Assembly: GCA_025558075.1 (NCBI GenBank)
Contig: JAHLKF010000001.1
Span: forward strand, 1,612,001-1,676,000
Reading direction: 5' to 3'
DNA from: Gaertneriomyces semiglobifer
Taxonomy: Eukaryota > Chytridiomycota > Chytridiomycetes > Spizellomycetales > Spizellomycetaceae
Length of the DNA stretch: 64,000 nucleotides
In this document: one piece after another, positions 47,903 through 58,980 of the stretch
Numbering within the stretch: position 1 is the first letter of the stretch
Layout: every line of letters begins with the position of its first letter
Made by a program: the position numbers and the translations under genes
The notes under the pieces: generated by a model
Seen by the model: only the letters and a program-made list of their open reading frames with translations
Databases searched by the model: none
What the model was told of the DNA's origin: nothing

Positions 47903-49198
47903 CTATCGTCGTTTGTATATACAAGGCTTCAGTGTTGCTCCTTTGCTGGCGGGTTCAGATTTGGCGGGTACAACTACTTTCTTTCCTGCCTTCTTAGCCC
48001 CTGCGTCACTCTTCTTCAACCCTTGCTTCGGTTCGCCACCCTTTTTCCCAGGTTTGTTCGTGTTACTATCAGCCGCCGAATCAGTCGCAGGTTCGACTTT
48101 GACAAAATCGAACAAGATGAACATCTTGTTCCCATCATCTCTCTTCACCACCCTCCACCCTACACTCTGCAACTCCACCAAAAACCCTTCTACATCAGGA
48201 AAGCGGCTTTTGACTTCTGCGACTTTCATCGTTCCACCACGTTTGGTAATGCGATATGCCTCGCGGATAAAATCCATGTAATTCACACCCATCAGACTCA
48301 ACGAGAATATAGAGATGTCGACAGACTCAGAGGGCAACGGGGTATTCGCAATATCACAAGCGGTGACAAACGGCGAGGTTGACACGAGATCAAACGAATG
48401 GACTTTAACGTTAGCAGTCATCGCCAAAGTTTGTCCGACTTTTGCGTCGCCGCAACCCAGGTCTGCAATGACAAGATCGCCGTTGCCACTCTGCTTCCCG
48501 CCTTTGTTGTTGCCCTTCTTTCCGCTGGCTCTTGCCAGAGTTTCCTGTATTTCGTCAATGATCTTATCGACGGGGTTCAGACTCCATCCGCGTGTTTGGC
48601 TGCGGAACCCTTCATGGTATATCTGAAAATATTCGGGGGTTTCCTGGAATATGCGGACGGCGTCCTCGGACGGTTTGGTGTAAAGAATCTCATTGATCCA
48701 TCTGAATTTGGAACCAGCTAACTTCTGGGACATCTTTTGTTGAAGCGTCGACAAGGTGGGCTGTGGAGAAGGTTGATGTGGTGGTGGACGAGCGATTTTT
48801 GTTTTTGAAGGAGTGGGTACGTGAGACGCTTCTGGTTGGACTGTTGATGTGGGTGGACGGCCATCTTGCCCCTTTTGGGGATGTCCCGCTGCTCGTTTCG
48901 CAGATTTGGTTGGTGTCGGTGCGTCTGCGGCCGTAGTTGCAACAGGCTTTGCATGGGCACTTGTTGTCGTCTTTGACAGCACCATCCGCAGTTTCCTTAT
49001 CTTGTCATGTTTCTGCTTATCTATTCTGCGCTTCTTGTCATTGTTAACGAGTGGGAGAGCGGCCTTGTCAGTCTTGTTACTGTTAATGATGGGGACTTCA
49101 GGCTCATGTCGAGGTCGCTTGATTGAAGTAGACGTTGAAGCTTGTCCACTGGATGATGTGGCAGCGCCGATGGAGGAATTCGCTTTGCGTTTGACCAT
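47903..49198 (-). CDS. RRP8: RRP8 rRNA (adenine-N1) methyltransferase
   Basis: An intron-free frame of 431 residues. The first 150 are low-complexity and basic (nucleolar type). The conserved part begins LQQKMSQKLAGSKFRWINE, continues with YHEGFRSQTRGWSLNPVD, and has SAM-binding VIADLGCGDAKVG. CDIANTPLPSESVDISIFS and FDFVK follow. The tail is Lys-rich. RRP8 methylates N1 of an adenine in large-subunit rRNA (25S A645 in yeast) during early ribosome assembly in the nucleolus. Its start codon is 186 bases from the divergent RED gene. Confidence 0.95.
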   Translation of the reverse strand: MVKRKANSSIGAATSSSGQASTSTSIKRPRHEPEVPIINSNKTDKAALPLVNNDKKRRIDKQKHDKIRKLRMVLSKTTTSAHAKPVATTAADAPTPTKSAKRAAGHPQKGQDGRPPTSTVQPEASHVPTPSKTKIARPPPHQPSPQPTLSTLQQKMSQKLAGSKFRWINEILYTKPSEDAVRIFQETPEYFQIYHEGFRSQTRGWSLNPVDKIIDEIQETLARASGKKGNNKGGKQSGNGDLVIADLGCGDAKVGQTLAMTANVKVHSFDLVSTSPFVTACDIANTPLPSESVDISIFSLSLMGVNYMDFIREAYRITKRGGTMKVAEVKSRFPDVEGFLVELQSVGWRVVKRDDGNKMFILFDFVKVEPATDSAADSNTNKPGKKGGEPKQGLKKSDAGAKKAGKKVVVPAKSEPASKGATLKPCIYKRR

Positions 49199-49384
49199 TT
49201 CGCAAAGAGTCTATATTGAATTGTGGTAAAACTAGCAGCTGCGAGGCCTCAAACCCAAAAAGTTTGGGTGAATCAAAAAATAGTTAACACGCTTTGGCCA
49301 AACACCCACAATTGCGACAACGACATCCCCAATCTGTTGCTCCTTGGTTTGGTTGGTTGTAAACCCAGACGGACAAGCCAAACT

Positions 49385-51130
49385 ATGAGCGGCACCAACG
49401 GCCTGAGCCAAGATGATTTCCGCAAACTCCTCATGACCCCCCGCCCTTCCTCCGGATCAACTTCAACGATCGAAACACCTCGAAAACGACCACCTCCAAC
49501 CCCCCGCGGCGGCAGCAGCAGCGGTGGGACCAGTCAATCCACAAAGGACAGCGATGGATTCATGGTACCCACCACCCTATCTCGCCCAAAGACCAAGAAG
49601 CTATGGAAGCCCCCATCCTCCAGCGACAACCGAGACCAAACCAACCCGACTTCCTCCTCCTACCGCGATCGTGCCAAAGAACGTCGAGAAGGAGCAAACC
49701 CCGATTACGCCCACGGCGAGCAAATGCTAGAAGTCCTGAAACAGTCGTTGGAGCAACACGGTGCTGCTGGCCCCGGTGGCCCGCTTCTCTCCTCCACAGA
49801 TGTGGATCCCGCCACATTATCATACGAGCAGAGCAAGTACCTTGGTGGAGATGCCGAACATACCCATTTAGTAAAAGGCCTCGACTATGCCCTGCTCGAG
49901 AAAACTCGGAACGAGATACAGAAGCAGGAGCTGGAGTTACAGAAGGAGAAAGAGGCTCAAGCATACGTTGAACAAATGCACGGCGATGGGGCGACGGCAA
50001 AGTTCAATTCCATCCTTGCGGCGAATATTTATGATATTGTGGTCAAGAAAGCCAAGATTGAGTATCCAAAGAGAAACGAAATGTTTGTCCCCGGTCGAAT
50101 GGTATTTCATTGGGACTTGTCTGCGTGGACTGCCGATGGGGAGCCCATTAGTACCTCAGACATCCCGACCACTGTGATTCGGAGTAAGGCCGAGCTGCGA
50201 CCAACTGATCTCGGATTCGTCAGTTCGAATGATTTGGTAATAGACAAAATCACGGCGGTGATGGCAGGGCTAAGGGATGGATCAAGAGGTCATCGTGGGG
50301 GAACGAAGAGCATGAAAAAGAAAAGCAAGCATCACAGTGAGACAGACCACGAGGGACGCCAGCAGGAGGATATAAATGTTCCGGTGCAAACTCAACCGGC
50401 GCCTGCGTCTATCGACGATGATGATGACGATATTTTTGGTGATGCAGGTCGAGATTATGAATTAAACGTTCCTGAAAGAAAGGCGGATCATGTCGCACCA
50501 GCAATCAAGCCGCACCTGTTTGATGCGTCGTTAGATGAGCCTCCAGAAGCCATGGACGTTGATGTCTCCCTCCCCGCTGGAACAATCAGCAGTATAGTAC
50601 AACAGGGCACTGGAGGTTTAGATTCCTTGGAAGGAAACACCGTTGTTCAGGACCTGGGGTACGCTTTGGAGGCCGCACCGAAAGCACCCGCATTTGGAGA
50701 GCGTGTCGCTGTTGAACCTAACGTGCCGAACAAGCGCCGCATCTCGGAAACGCAAGAACCAGCTGCGGACGACTTTGATGCTGACCTCGCTGACTTGGAT
50801 GACTCAGCCCCCTCTGACGCTAGCGGAGCAGCCAACATCCAACCGGATCGTAGCGACAACATCCACCGCAAACAGCGAGTAATGACGCGGTTAGATTTCG
50901 ATACCGACGAGGATTGGCAGCGACACAAAAAATCGTATGCCGCTTTCCAATATGATCTGGAACCCGAGGAAAAAAGCGGGAAGGCTGGTAAACGAGGAAA
51001 CCCAGGAAAGAAAAGCCATGATGCCAAGTTGAATCGTGATTTCCAGCAGCTGAACAAGGTCTACAGCGCAAAGTACGGCGAAACTCTAGGTGACGGGAAG
51101 CAAGGGAAGAAGAAGAAGCAGAAGAGGTAG
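49385..51130 (+). CDS. IK: RED (IK) spliceosomal protein
   Basis: An intron-free frame; the ATG at 49385 (MSGTNGLSQDDFRKLLMTP) is chosen over 49223 because the RED N-terminus starts with this Asp-Phe-Arg motif. 581 residues. The RED_N region has SYRDRAKERREGANPDY, EQSKYLGGDAEHTHLVKGLDYALL and an acidic-coil run. The acidic DDDDDIFGDAGRDYE and basic KKKKQKR tail are also typical. Human RED/IK joins the precatalytic spliceosome (B complex) with SMU1 and is needed for B-complex activation. It is divergent from RRP8 and ends 33 bases from the converging farnesyltransferase alpha gene. Confidence 0.9.
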   Translation: MSGTNGLSQDDFRKLLMTPRPSSGSTSTIETPRKRPPPTPRGGSSSGGTSQSTKDSDGFMVPTTLSRPKTKKLWKPPSSSDNRDQTNPTSSSYRDRAKERREGANPDYAHGEQMLEVLKQSLEQHGAAGPGGPLLSSTDVDPATLSYEQSKYLGGDAEHTHLVKGLDYALLEKTRNEIQKQELELQKEKEAQAYVEQMHGDGATAKFNSILAANIYDIVVKKAKIEYPKRNEMFVPGRMVFHWDLSAWTADGEPISTSDIPTTVIRSKAELRPTDLGFVSSNDLVIDKITAVMAGLRDGSRGHRGGTKSMKKKSKHHSETDHEGRQQEDINVPVQTQPAPASIDDDDDDIFGDAGRDYELNVPERKADHVAPAIKPHLFDASLDEPPEAMDVDVSLPAGTISSIVQQGTGGLDSLEGNTVVQDLGYALEAAPKAPAFGERVAVEPNVPNKRRISETQEPAADDFDADLADLDDSAPSDASGAANIQPDRSDNIHRKQRVMTRLDFDTDEDWQRHKKSYAAFQYDLEPEEKSGKAGKRGNPGKKSHDAKLNRDFQQLNKVYSAKYGETLGDGKQGKKKKQKR

Positions 51131-51163
51131 CCTGGCTGGTAGGGTTATAAGTGTTTTTCCAAC

Positions 51164-52365
51164 TTATGTATTTCTCAATACATCGTCGACATGAGCATTT
51201 GGTTCGGGTTGTGGCAACTGCTTGGCCCGATAGCGCCAGTACTTTTGGCGGATAGGGTCGTAGTCTTCCAATGTGGCACATATCTGTAACCAAGGATGAG
51301 CACATAAGCTGGAGCGGCGAGTAATAATGCTCATCTATCACCTGTCGTGCTTCTTCGAAGTTCTGCCTTTCAATATTGATATCCATCAACATCGCCAGGC
51401 CGTGAGGGAGTGCTTGACCGCGGTCTCGCAGGGTGATGCAGGTTTGCTCAACCATTGGGAAATCAAGGAGGCTCTTGTTTTGCAGCTTGATAATGCTGTT
51501 ACGATATAGTATAAGTATTTCGTTCATGAGCGGACGTCGGTGGAATATAAAATGCAAAACAGACCCTTTCAGATATCTCCATGGGCTCTCATTTCTCGGA
51601 GCGATCAGAACCCTTTCCAAAACATACTGAACTTCCCCTTCCAAATCCTCATCCGTAAATCCTTGCGGCCGGTTTTTGAACACCCAGTATCTCTGGTTCC
51701 AAGCCGAGTTGTTGCGAATGTCATCATCGAGGAGTCTATCCACATCTGGTATTTCTCCATCCCACAAACTGAATGTCGACACGACCCACTGGCGGTACGT
51801 CCAAGCATGATAGTTCTTCGAGTCCTCTTCCAAAGCTCGGTTTATGAACGCAATCTCGTTTGTTGAATCTTGCGTTTTCGCGATAATGGATTGGCGATGG
51901 TGCCAGATTTGGTAGCTCTTGGGATTATCCTCCGCCATGGACTCGATAAAGTCGAGTTCCGCGGTAAAGTCATTGGTGAGTTCCATGAGTGTTTCTAATC
52001 TGTATTGCCTACATAGGAGGCAAGTTTGGTTTATCATGACTGAGAGGGCGAAGCCTGAGAGCGGTCCCTACCAAACGGTATAATGCCCAGGGTTCTTCCT
52101 CACGAGGTATTCTGTCAGCTTCAAAACTCGATCACTCCGTTCCTTACTGCTCAGAACTGCTCGGAAGTAGTTCATCGCATCTGAATCTATCATCGTCGTT
52201 CGTGTTATGGACCTGCATTGAAAGGGGGCATTACCAGCACGGGAACTTACATTCTGGCGCATAAGCGATGGGAACGAGTGGATTCGGGCCATCATCCTGT
52301 GGGATGGGCGTAACATCTGCCCAGTCTGGGCGCTTGCTGAAGAGTGTATCTGTGTCTGCGCTCAT
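51164..52365 (-). CDS. RAM2: protein farnesyltransferase / geranylgeranyltransferase type I alpha subunit
   Basis: Four exons (52365-52251, 52186-52072, 52008-51342, 51283-51164) give 338 residues. PFTA repeats are plain: [40 protein letters not shown] and [10 protein letters not shown]. In intron 1 the nearest AG gives a stop codon; the later gatag acceptor rebuilds [15 protein letters not shown], the expected family sequence. The last exon ends [15 protein letters not shown]. The alpha subunit pairs with a farnesyl or geranylgeranyl beta subunit to prenylate CaaX proteins such as Ras and Rho in the cytosol. It converges with RED with a 33-base gap, so transcripts may overlap. Confidence 0.94.
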
Positions 52366-53006
52366 TGTCAACTGGTGATGAAAACGACCACCTCCGTGAA
52401 AGTTCGGACTGTTGAAATCCGCGTTGGATCTGGCAAATTGGACAGACCTTGAGATATCTTTACTGTTCCTTCGTGTGGCGACAAGACCAAGACCATCGAA
52501 AGGCCCATGTAGCTGCCATGTCTGGCATCCCAAATGTCTTCGAAAGTTGTCTCTCTGGGTGGAGAGATATAACCTTTCAGGCCATTCATACGGCCTATTT
52601 CCGAGGCACTCGTGCTGAAGGGCTCATCGTACTCGCTCTCTGATTGCCATCGTTGATGTTCTATCCTTTTTACGAAGGGCTGGGGGGATCAAGATTCACG
52701 ATTTCATGCAAGGATCTATTATGAGTTTATTCGCGCTTACAGGAATGCAATGCGGGACCTTGTCAAACCGACAATGCTCGTTGCTTCAATGCTTCCCTTC
52801 CCAACATGCCGACAATCACTGCGGCTATAGTCGACTTCTTCCACAACAGGAGCAAACGGTATGACCTGCACATTAGCACCACTACCCTAATTCTGCACAA
52901 TGCAACTTCTCTTCCTAATTAAAGTAGCACCACGATGCTTCACATTTCCAAGACCGACGACTGTAGCACTAAGGCAAAAAGCCAATCCTCAGCCTGTCGT
53001 AGTTGC
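52366..53006. other. intergenic region
   Basis: This is the promoter of the alpha-subunit gene and the 3' flank of pICln, both minus strand. The short frames here lack recognisable sequence. No repeats were seen. Confidence 0.55.
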
Positions 53007-53800
53007 TCATCTTTCCATATCTTCATCGGCATCCCTAAACTGGTCAGGCGAACGCACATTGTGGCCATTCGAAAAATTTGCCATAGGATTCGGGCCGTCA
53101 AAGACAGAGTCCAGATGGTCTAGTGCCGCCTGCTGTAGCTCATTCAATTCCTGAGCATCGTCGGCAGAGTAGATCCACCCGTTTCCTTCCTCATCTTCGT
53201 CATCATCTTCAGCATCTGGGTCGGGGTGCAGAGCTGCACAGTCGGACAGAGCTTGGAAAACCGCATCCACTGCGGTGATGGTCATGAGGGTTAGTGGATC
53301 ATATAGAAAGAACCATAATTTGCACACGGCAGGTACGCACATGATGAGAGATTGTCTGGAATCAACCAGAACTCTGCCGTCGCCTCCTCCTCGTCGTCAT
53401 CTGTGCTTTTTACTTGCGCTGGGCTGTCCAATTGTGCGTAAATACACGGCTTTCCTCCGGTCATAGAGTCGCCATTTCGCGATATCGCATGTATGACGAT
53501 GGACGGGTAATCAATGGAAATCGAGGTAGATGTGGCCGGGTTGAACCAGATCAATTGGCTGTTACAGTCGTATCAGAGTACGTCTCATTTCGTAAAGCGT
53601 AATCACCACCCTTACCTTTCGGACACATAGAGGTCTCCCTTGCCCGGAACTAAACCGCTTGGCAAAGGCGGGTCGAAGATCAAAGTAACATTGGTTTCGA
53701 AATGTCGGACAACCGGAGCAGGATTCTCCCCGTTGGCGTTACTCCATGTTTGATGGGGAGTAACCACTGCCGGGAGCTGATTTGCAATTTGGATGGGCAT
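53007..53800 (-). CDS. pICln methylosome subunit
   Basis: Three exons (53800-53616, 53558-53341, 53269-53007) give 221 residues. The start MPIQIANQLPAVVT is selected by alignment. The PH-like fold is seen in GKGDLYVSESQLIWF, formed exactly by the first splice join, and in SIDYPSIVIHAISR. The second join gives DNLSSLDAVFQALSDCAALH, then an acidic run (DAEDDDEDEEGNGW). pICln holds Sm proteins in an open ring for PRMT5 symmetric dimethylation and hands them to the SMN complex during snRNP assembly in the cytosol. It shares a short divergent promoter with SFI1. Confidence 0.92.
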
Positions 53801-53986
53801 CTGTGATACAGGTTTGGCTCTTCTGGAAATGCTTATCCTATTGCTGCTGTAGATGTGTTTGTGGTACAATTGCAAGTGTCAAAAGCAACAAAAATCAAAC
53901 AGAAGCGCGTCTGTCCGACGAACTGTGAGGGACCAAACCATTTGGCGCCAACCGAACGCTGGAAACTTGGATTGGGGAGGTTCGAG

Positions 53987-56900
53987 ATGATGGGCCTCGG
54001 CAGACGAGGTACCAATTCTCAGAACAAATATGTAGGACTTATACGCGCCGGTCTCACCGGAGAAAACTTGTGGAAGAAAGATAAAACCGACAAAGTGAAC
54101 ACTCCTGGGCACAAACCAGTCAAAGCACAACGCGGGGAAGCGCGCGGGACCAGCCGACTGCCTGTAACGAGTGGGAAACGGCCAAGTATTGATGAGGGTT
54201 CAGCAGCTCAAACTAGGGAACTCTCCCTGGCGGCGATTGTGGTTCGACAATGGCGGAACTTTGTCAGACTTCGCAAAACGACTGCCCTTGCAGATGAGTT
54301 CCTGAGACGGCGTATTTGCAAAGCGACCTTACGACATTGGAAGGTCGCCGTGATTGAAAAGCGGAGACTGTGGAAACTGGGAGTGAAGGCGAACGTGCAC
54401 TTCAAGTACGTGGTTGCCAGCAAGGCATGGCGCGCCTGGACAACATTTGTGGCAAGCCAGCGCGCGCAAGTTCTATTGAAGAGACGAGCGGATCAGTTCG
54501 GTGTGTAGGCTTACAGGACATGTGATTCTCCCACTGCGGCTCATATTCCCTTCGCAGTACGTCGGTCGCAAATCCGAGTGTGGTTAAAAATTTGGCGACG
54601 ACTCCACTCAACATATCGCTCTTGCGTCGATGCAGAGGAGAATGCCGAGCTACTGTACAGAAAGCTGATGGTTAAGCGTACATTTGGCATATGGTTCCGA
54701 GAATATGAAAGGCGCTTGCTACTCTCACAACAGCTACGAGCGGCGAATGATGTGTACGAGCAGCTGCTGCGTCGGAGAACTTTGAAGACTTGGATTAATG
54801 CTCATTGGCATCAAGTGGAACTTATGAAGTTGCATGATCAGGTTGCGGCCCAGAGTGGGCTGCTACTTGTCAGGACATTCCTCGGCGAATGGCGGCGACA
54901 GTTGAAGATAGCACAAGATTGGAAGGCGCGAGAAGGTATGCATGTAAGCCCGTAACATAATGAGCGGTGCACACTGCTAAGGTCATGCATATTAAGCAAG
55001 TGCGGCGGAATACTACGAACGCACTGTGCTTCGATCGCTCTTATTGGCTTGGCAATCCCGCTATCATGAGCACCGCGTCCTCAAAGGCGTCGAGTTACGC
55101 TCCAACGCATTTCGCCGTCGATGGATACTGAGGAGATATTTTTTTGCCTGGAGCCAGTGTAAGAGTGTTTTCTCGCGAGTAATAAAGTTATCTGTGGACT
55201 TACTGTGTTTGTCATTGCAGGCACGATTCAGGCCACTGCGGAACGAAAGAAACTCGAAGTGTCCGACTACTTCCATCGCAACGTACTGAAGGTATGGATG
55301 TCCGGCGGAGCAGCTCATCCATGGCCGATTGCTTACAGGTTATGGCACCCGTAGCGTCAGGTCTTGACATCGCTTAATACGCTTCGAACGTTGAATGATA
55401 TAGCTGTCAAATATCGGGTAAAGCAAGTAAGATCACGTAATGCGAGCCAGGTGTAGGATATGAACGTTTATTGAGCCCACAATCAGGCGATGTCCGCTGC
55501 GTGGCGGTCCTGGTACGCCGCGCTTGAATGCCGTAGGGATTTTCGTGATCAAGAAGAATTGCAACCAGCTGTAGCATTTCGTGACCTCAAAATCAAGCAG
55601 CATGTTATACGTGTTTGGAGAACACGCATAGTAGCTCAAAGGGCGAAGCAGGTGAGGATAGCTAATAGTGGAAATTGAGATGTTGAAACCTAACGTAAAC
55701 TCCCTAGGAACTTGTTCGTATGGCCGACAAGTTCAGACGTCGATATATATTGCGCCGAGCGATGAAGTATTTTCGGCATTTTAAGGTACTTACAATGTTG
55801 CGGAAAAATCAGGACGACCTTGCCACTCTCGCGTTGCAAGCGCGACTTCTACGTGGCTGTTGGCATTCGTGGCATGAGGCACTACAGCGACGTCGACTAT
55901 GCGAACAACAACAGACGGAGGCCGATATATTCCAGGAAGCCTTTGCCGCTCGGCGGATGCTTTTAGCATTGCGGATAAGTTATCGTCGACGGGTAACCGC
56001 TCGGAGAAAACAAGCGTTAGCAGAACAGCACTGGAATCAACTTGTCACGGTGCGCGCAATACGGGCATGGTGGACCTACGTGGACGCGTCTAGCCGACGA
56101 ATGAGCCAATGGCGAGCGGCCGTCAGGATGCAAACTAGGAGAAGAATACGATATTCTTGGGAAATATGGCGCCGTCGAATCAATGATGTTCATGATGAAC
56201 GCGTGAAATGGCGACTTGCCGTAGCGCACTCCGATCGGTTGTGTAAGACCGGGGCGTTTGTCGCATGGGCGGCTTTTGTGAAAGCCAACGGTGCCTTCCG
56301 TGGTGCAGTCAGAGATTTTAAACGGCGTCGAAAACAAGAGTGTCTAAAGGGGTATTTGGCAGTGTGGCGGCAGAAGTTGATGTCAACTCGCCAAATCAAT
56401 GTTATGGCTGATGAAGCAGGCAAGCAATGGGAAAACCGGATTTTGCAGTGCATCTTGTTTTCATGGAAGAATTACGCAGATCTGAGAATTGAGCAGCGGA
56501 CGTTGCAGGAGTCTATTCTAGAAAAAGCGACGGCACGATTATCTCAGCTAAAGGTGGCAGCGATGATGGATCACTGGTTGCTGCGAGCACATTCAAAGCG
56601 ACATTTGCGTGCGTGCGATGAACAGGCTGTAAGCTACTATCAACAGAATATCACCTGCAAAGCTTTTCACTTTTGGAGAGTACTGAGTCTGCATCGGGTT
56701 TGGGAAAAAAGGGCGACTGCCGCTGCAGTGCAATGTTTTGAACGGAATCTGATCGCAGGATATTTCCGAAGGTGGTACGGTCAACGACCGGACTGGGCAG
56801 CCATCTACGATGCGCGAACCCGACAACCCCTTGTATACCGTAGCAAGCACTTGATGCGGGAGATATTGCAACATTGGCACGCTTACGTCGGTCGTAAGAA

Positions 56901-57945
56901 AGCGATGCGCAACCGCATCCAGGATGCAATGGGTTGGCGGCGGGATCATCTTTTGCGCAAGGCAGCCGCACAATGGCTTAGAATTGCCGACGATTTACAT
57001 ACTCAGCAAGTGAAGACAAGGTTGTCACACGGCGCATCGGGAAACATGGGTGAATGCGAAAAGGCCCGGAGATGCGCCTTGCATTGGCGAGCAAAAGTAT
57101 TGGAAGCAAGAGCTCGACGGGGCACCTCTCTGCGTTCATCAGATCCTAGCGTGCTCTTGATGCAAATGTCCACCAAAGCGGTTTTGGAGCGAATTGATTT
57201 ACAGCTGAAACCAGTGAGTCGATTGGAATCACCACAACTCCCGCGCCAGTCAGCACCCGAGCTGCAGCAGGAAGCGGCGACCGCAGAAAACGCTACTGCT
57301 ATGCACAGAATGGCGCGGCGTCGTCCACCACCGCGCGTACCTGATTTTATTGCTAATGCAATTTCAGGCGGCGCTCCTGCTGAGCTATTTAGCTTTCCAT
57401 TACGGGCGACTGAGACACCTACGACATCAACGCTGGTTAGGAGCGATGATGGCGTACTTTCGACTTCATCATCGAGGGGCAACCCTCGAGACACCTTCGT
57501 TCATACCGAAATTAATGAACTGTCAGCTACCGCGCCTAGTGCTGTTAATCCCGATGCGCGAGATGGCGTTAAGAGTAGTAGTGAGCGGGAGAACTCTGAT
57601 CGCAAGGATATAGCACATCCGCCGCCAGTGGAGGCACTCAGATCGCCTTCTGAGATAACTTTGATGGAGACCGAGCTTCGCATGTATCGTGAACTCCGTG
57701 AAGACCATAAGAAACTCGTTGTGGAATTGCAAACGCTGCAGGAAGAACTGGCAAATAGTTTACGCGAGCCAGGCCCTTCGCAGGCGACCATCACTGAACA
57801 GGCGCGCCGGATAGACGCGTTACGGGCACAGATTCGCGAGCTTGAAGAGTCTGAACCTCATCACAAAGTCGTGATGGCTCGAAAGATTGGGACACTGTTA
57901 CGAGAATCGTGCAGCAACGAAGCCGTGAAGAAAATCTTATTCTAG
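53987..57945 (+). CDS. SFI1: SFI1-like centrin-binding repeat protein
   Basis: Seven exons (53987-54500, 54558-54935, 54997-55158, 55221-55291, 55361-55426, 55487-55651, 55708-57945) give about 1197 residues. The start at 53987 (MMGLGRRGTNSQ) is chosen; an in-frame ATG at 53855 would add 44 residues. From about 90 to 820 the protein is a long alpha-helix of repeats with a hydrophobic-x-x-Trp core, such as LRHWKVAV, AWRAWTTFV, VWLKIWRRL, GIWFREYE, LAWQSRY and AAWRSWYAAL. These bind centrin at spindle-pole bodies and centrosomes. The C-terminus has a disordered part and a coiled coil (EITLMETELRMYRELREDHK). Centrin filaments fit a flagellated, centriole-bearing cell. Small internal exons are less certain than the rest. 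Confidence 0.88.
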
Positions 57946-58003
57946 ATACATGGACCATTAAACATTACTCGGAAACGTGGTACCGGGGTATATAATGCAG
58001 AAA

Positions 58004-58980
58004 CTACGTGTTGAGCGGCACAAAATATACCATCACTGTCCACAGGCCGCCCATAATACAAGAACAGAGGATAAAAACAACTGCACGTCTTCTCTGAACT
58101 TCTCGGACACACACCTCCCCGACATTATCCAGTGTATGACTACACGTGGTCTACGCATTACAACGTTCGGTTAGCCAGAGTGAAAACCGCGCACATCCGT
58201 GGAGTGACATACATACCTTGCCGAAAAGCCCTAGAAATACACAAAAGCGAAATATTCGCTGAAATATGCAGATAAACATCAACGTTGCCCATAGTGCTAC
58301 AACGAGGCGCGCAGAGCGAGGATATTGCGGTACTGTCCAGGATACTACGGTAAACAAGGTGTTGATGAAAACTGTCACACCCAGAATTCGTTCGCGTTTC
58401 GAAACACCGCGCTGGTCAATATTCTCGAGAGTAGTTGGGACAAAGCGTGGGAAAGAGTTGTACAGCATGAGCTCAAAACAATGTCGCTGCACGGCACCGA
58501 ATATGAATTCGATGTCGCGTGGGTTCGTATCGCTCTCAACAGCTTTCAAAATCTACAGCGCTACAGTTAATTTTGTGACGGCAATATAGTTAAGCGTTCC
58601 CAGCTGGCACTTACGTGATTCCTGTCCGCACTACTAATATTGAGCTCGCTTGGCGCCCCAACGCGAACGTACTTTTTCACCAACGAGTTCACACCATCCG
58701 TTAGGCGTAAACTTGTCTCATCGGGCGCCAGCGATGCACTCAACGCTTTTAGTTTCTCCACTTCTACCCAAAACTCTAGCGATTCTGCCCCTCGCTCCTT
58801 CTCCAACATGTAAGCTTTGAACTGCTCCAGCGACGCCGGGCTTTTAGTAACGCCAAGTAGAACATCCTTGAGCTCTAGCGACGGCGAAAACAGGCTTGAT
58901 ATCGTCTTATCAGAGCGCGCGGATGAAGAAGTCGGTAATCGTGGAGCCTTTCCAGACTCTATAGCGCTGGGTTTCGACAT
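58004..58980 (-). CDS. RAX1-like RGS protein with three transmembrane helices
   Basis: Three exons (58980-58615, 58552-58217, 58150-58004) give 282 residues. The RGS fold occupies about residues 33-180 (LEQFKAYMLEKERGAESLEFW, ELMLYNSF). It is followed by hydrophobic segments ILGVTVFINTLFTVVSW, LVVALWATLMFICIF and, in the last exon, AVVFILCSCIMGGLWTVMVYF. The third exon is predicted from a GTATGT donor and a gcgtag acceptor, and its meaningful transmembrane helix supports it. RAX1 in yeast marks division sites with RAX2. The RGS part probably does not act as a GAP. It converges with SFI1, 58 bases apart. Confidence 0.78.

Noticed and set aside
52187..52250. Shorter intron 1 in farnesyltransferase alpha ending at the first AG (gcag/GTCC)
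   Set aside because: It puts a stop codon right after the join; the later gatag acceptor restores the family sequence.
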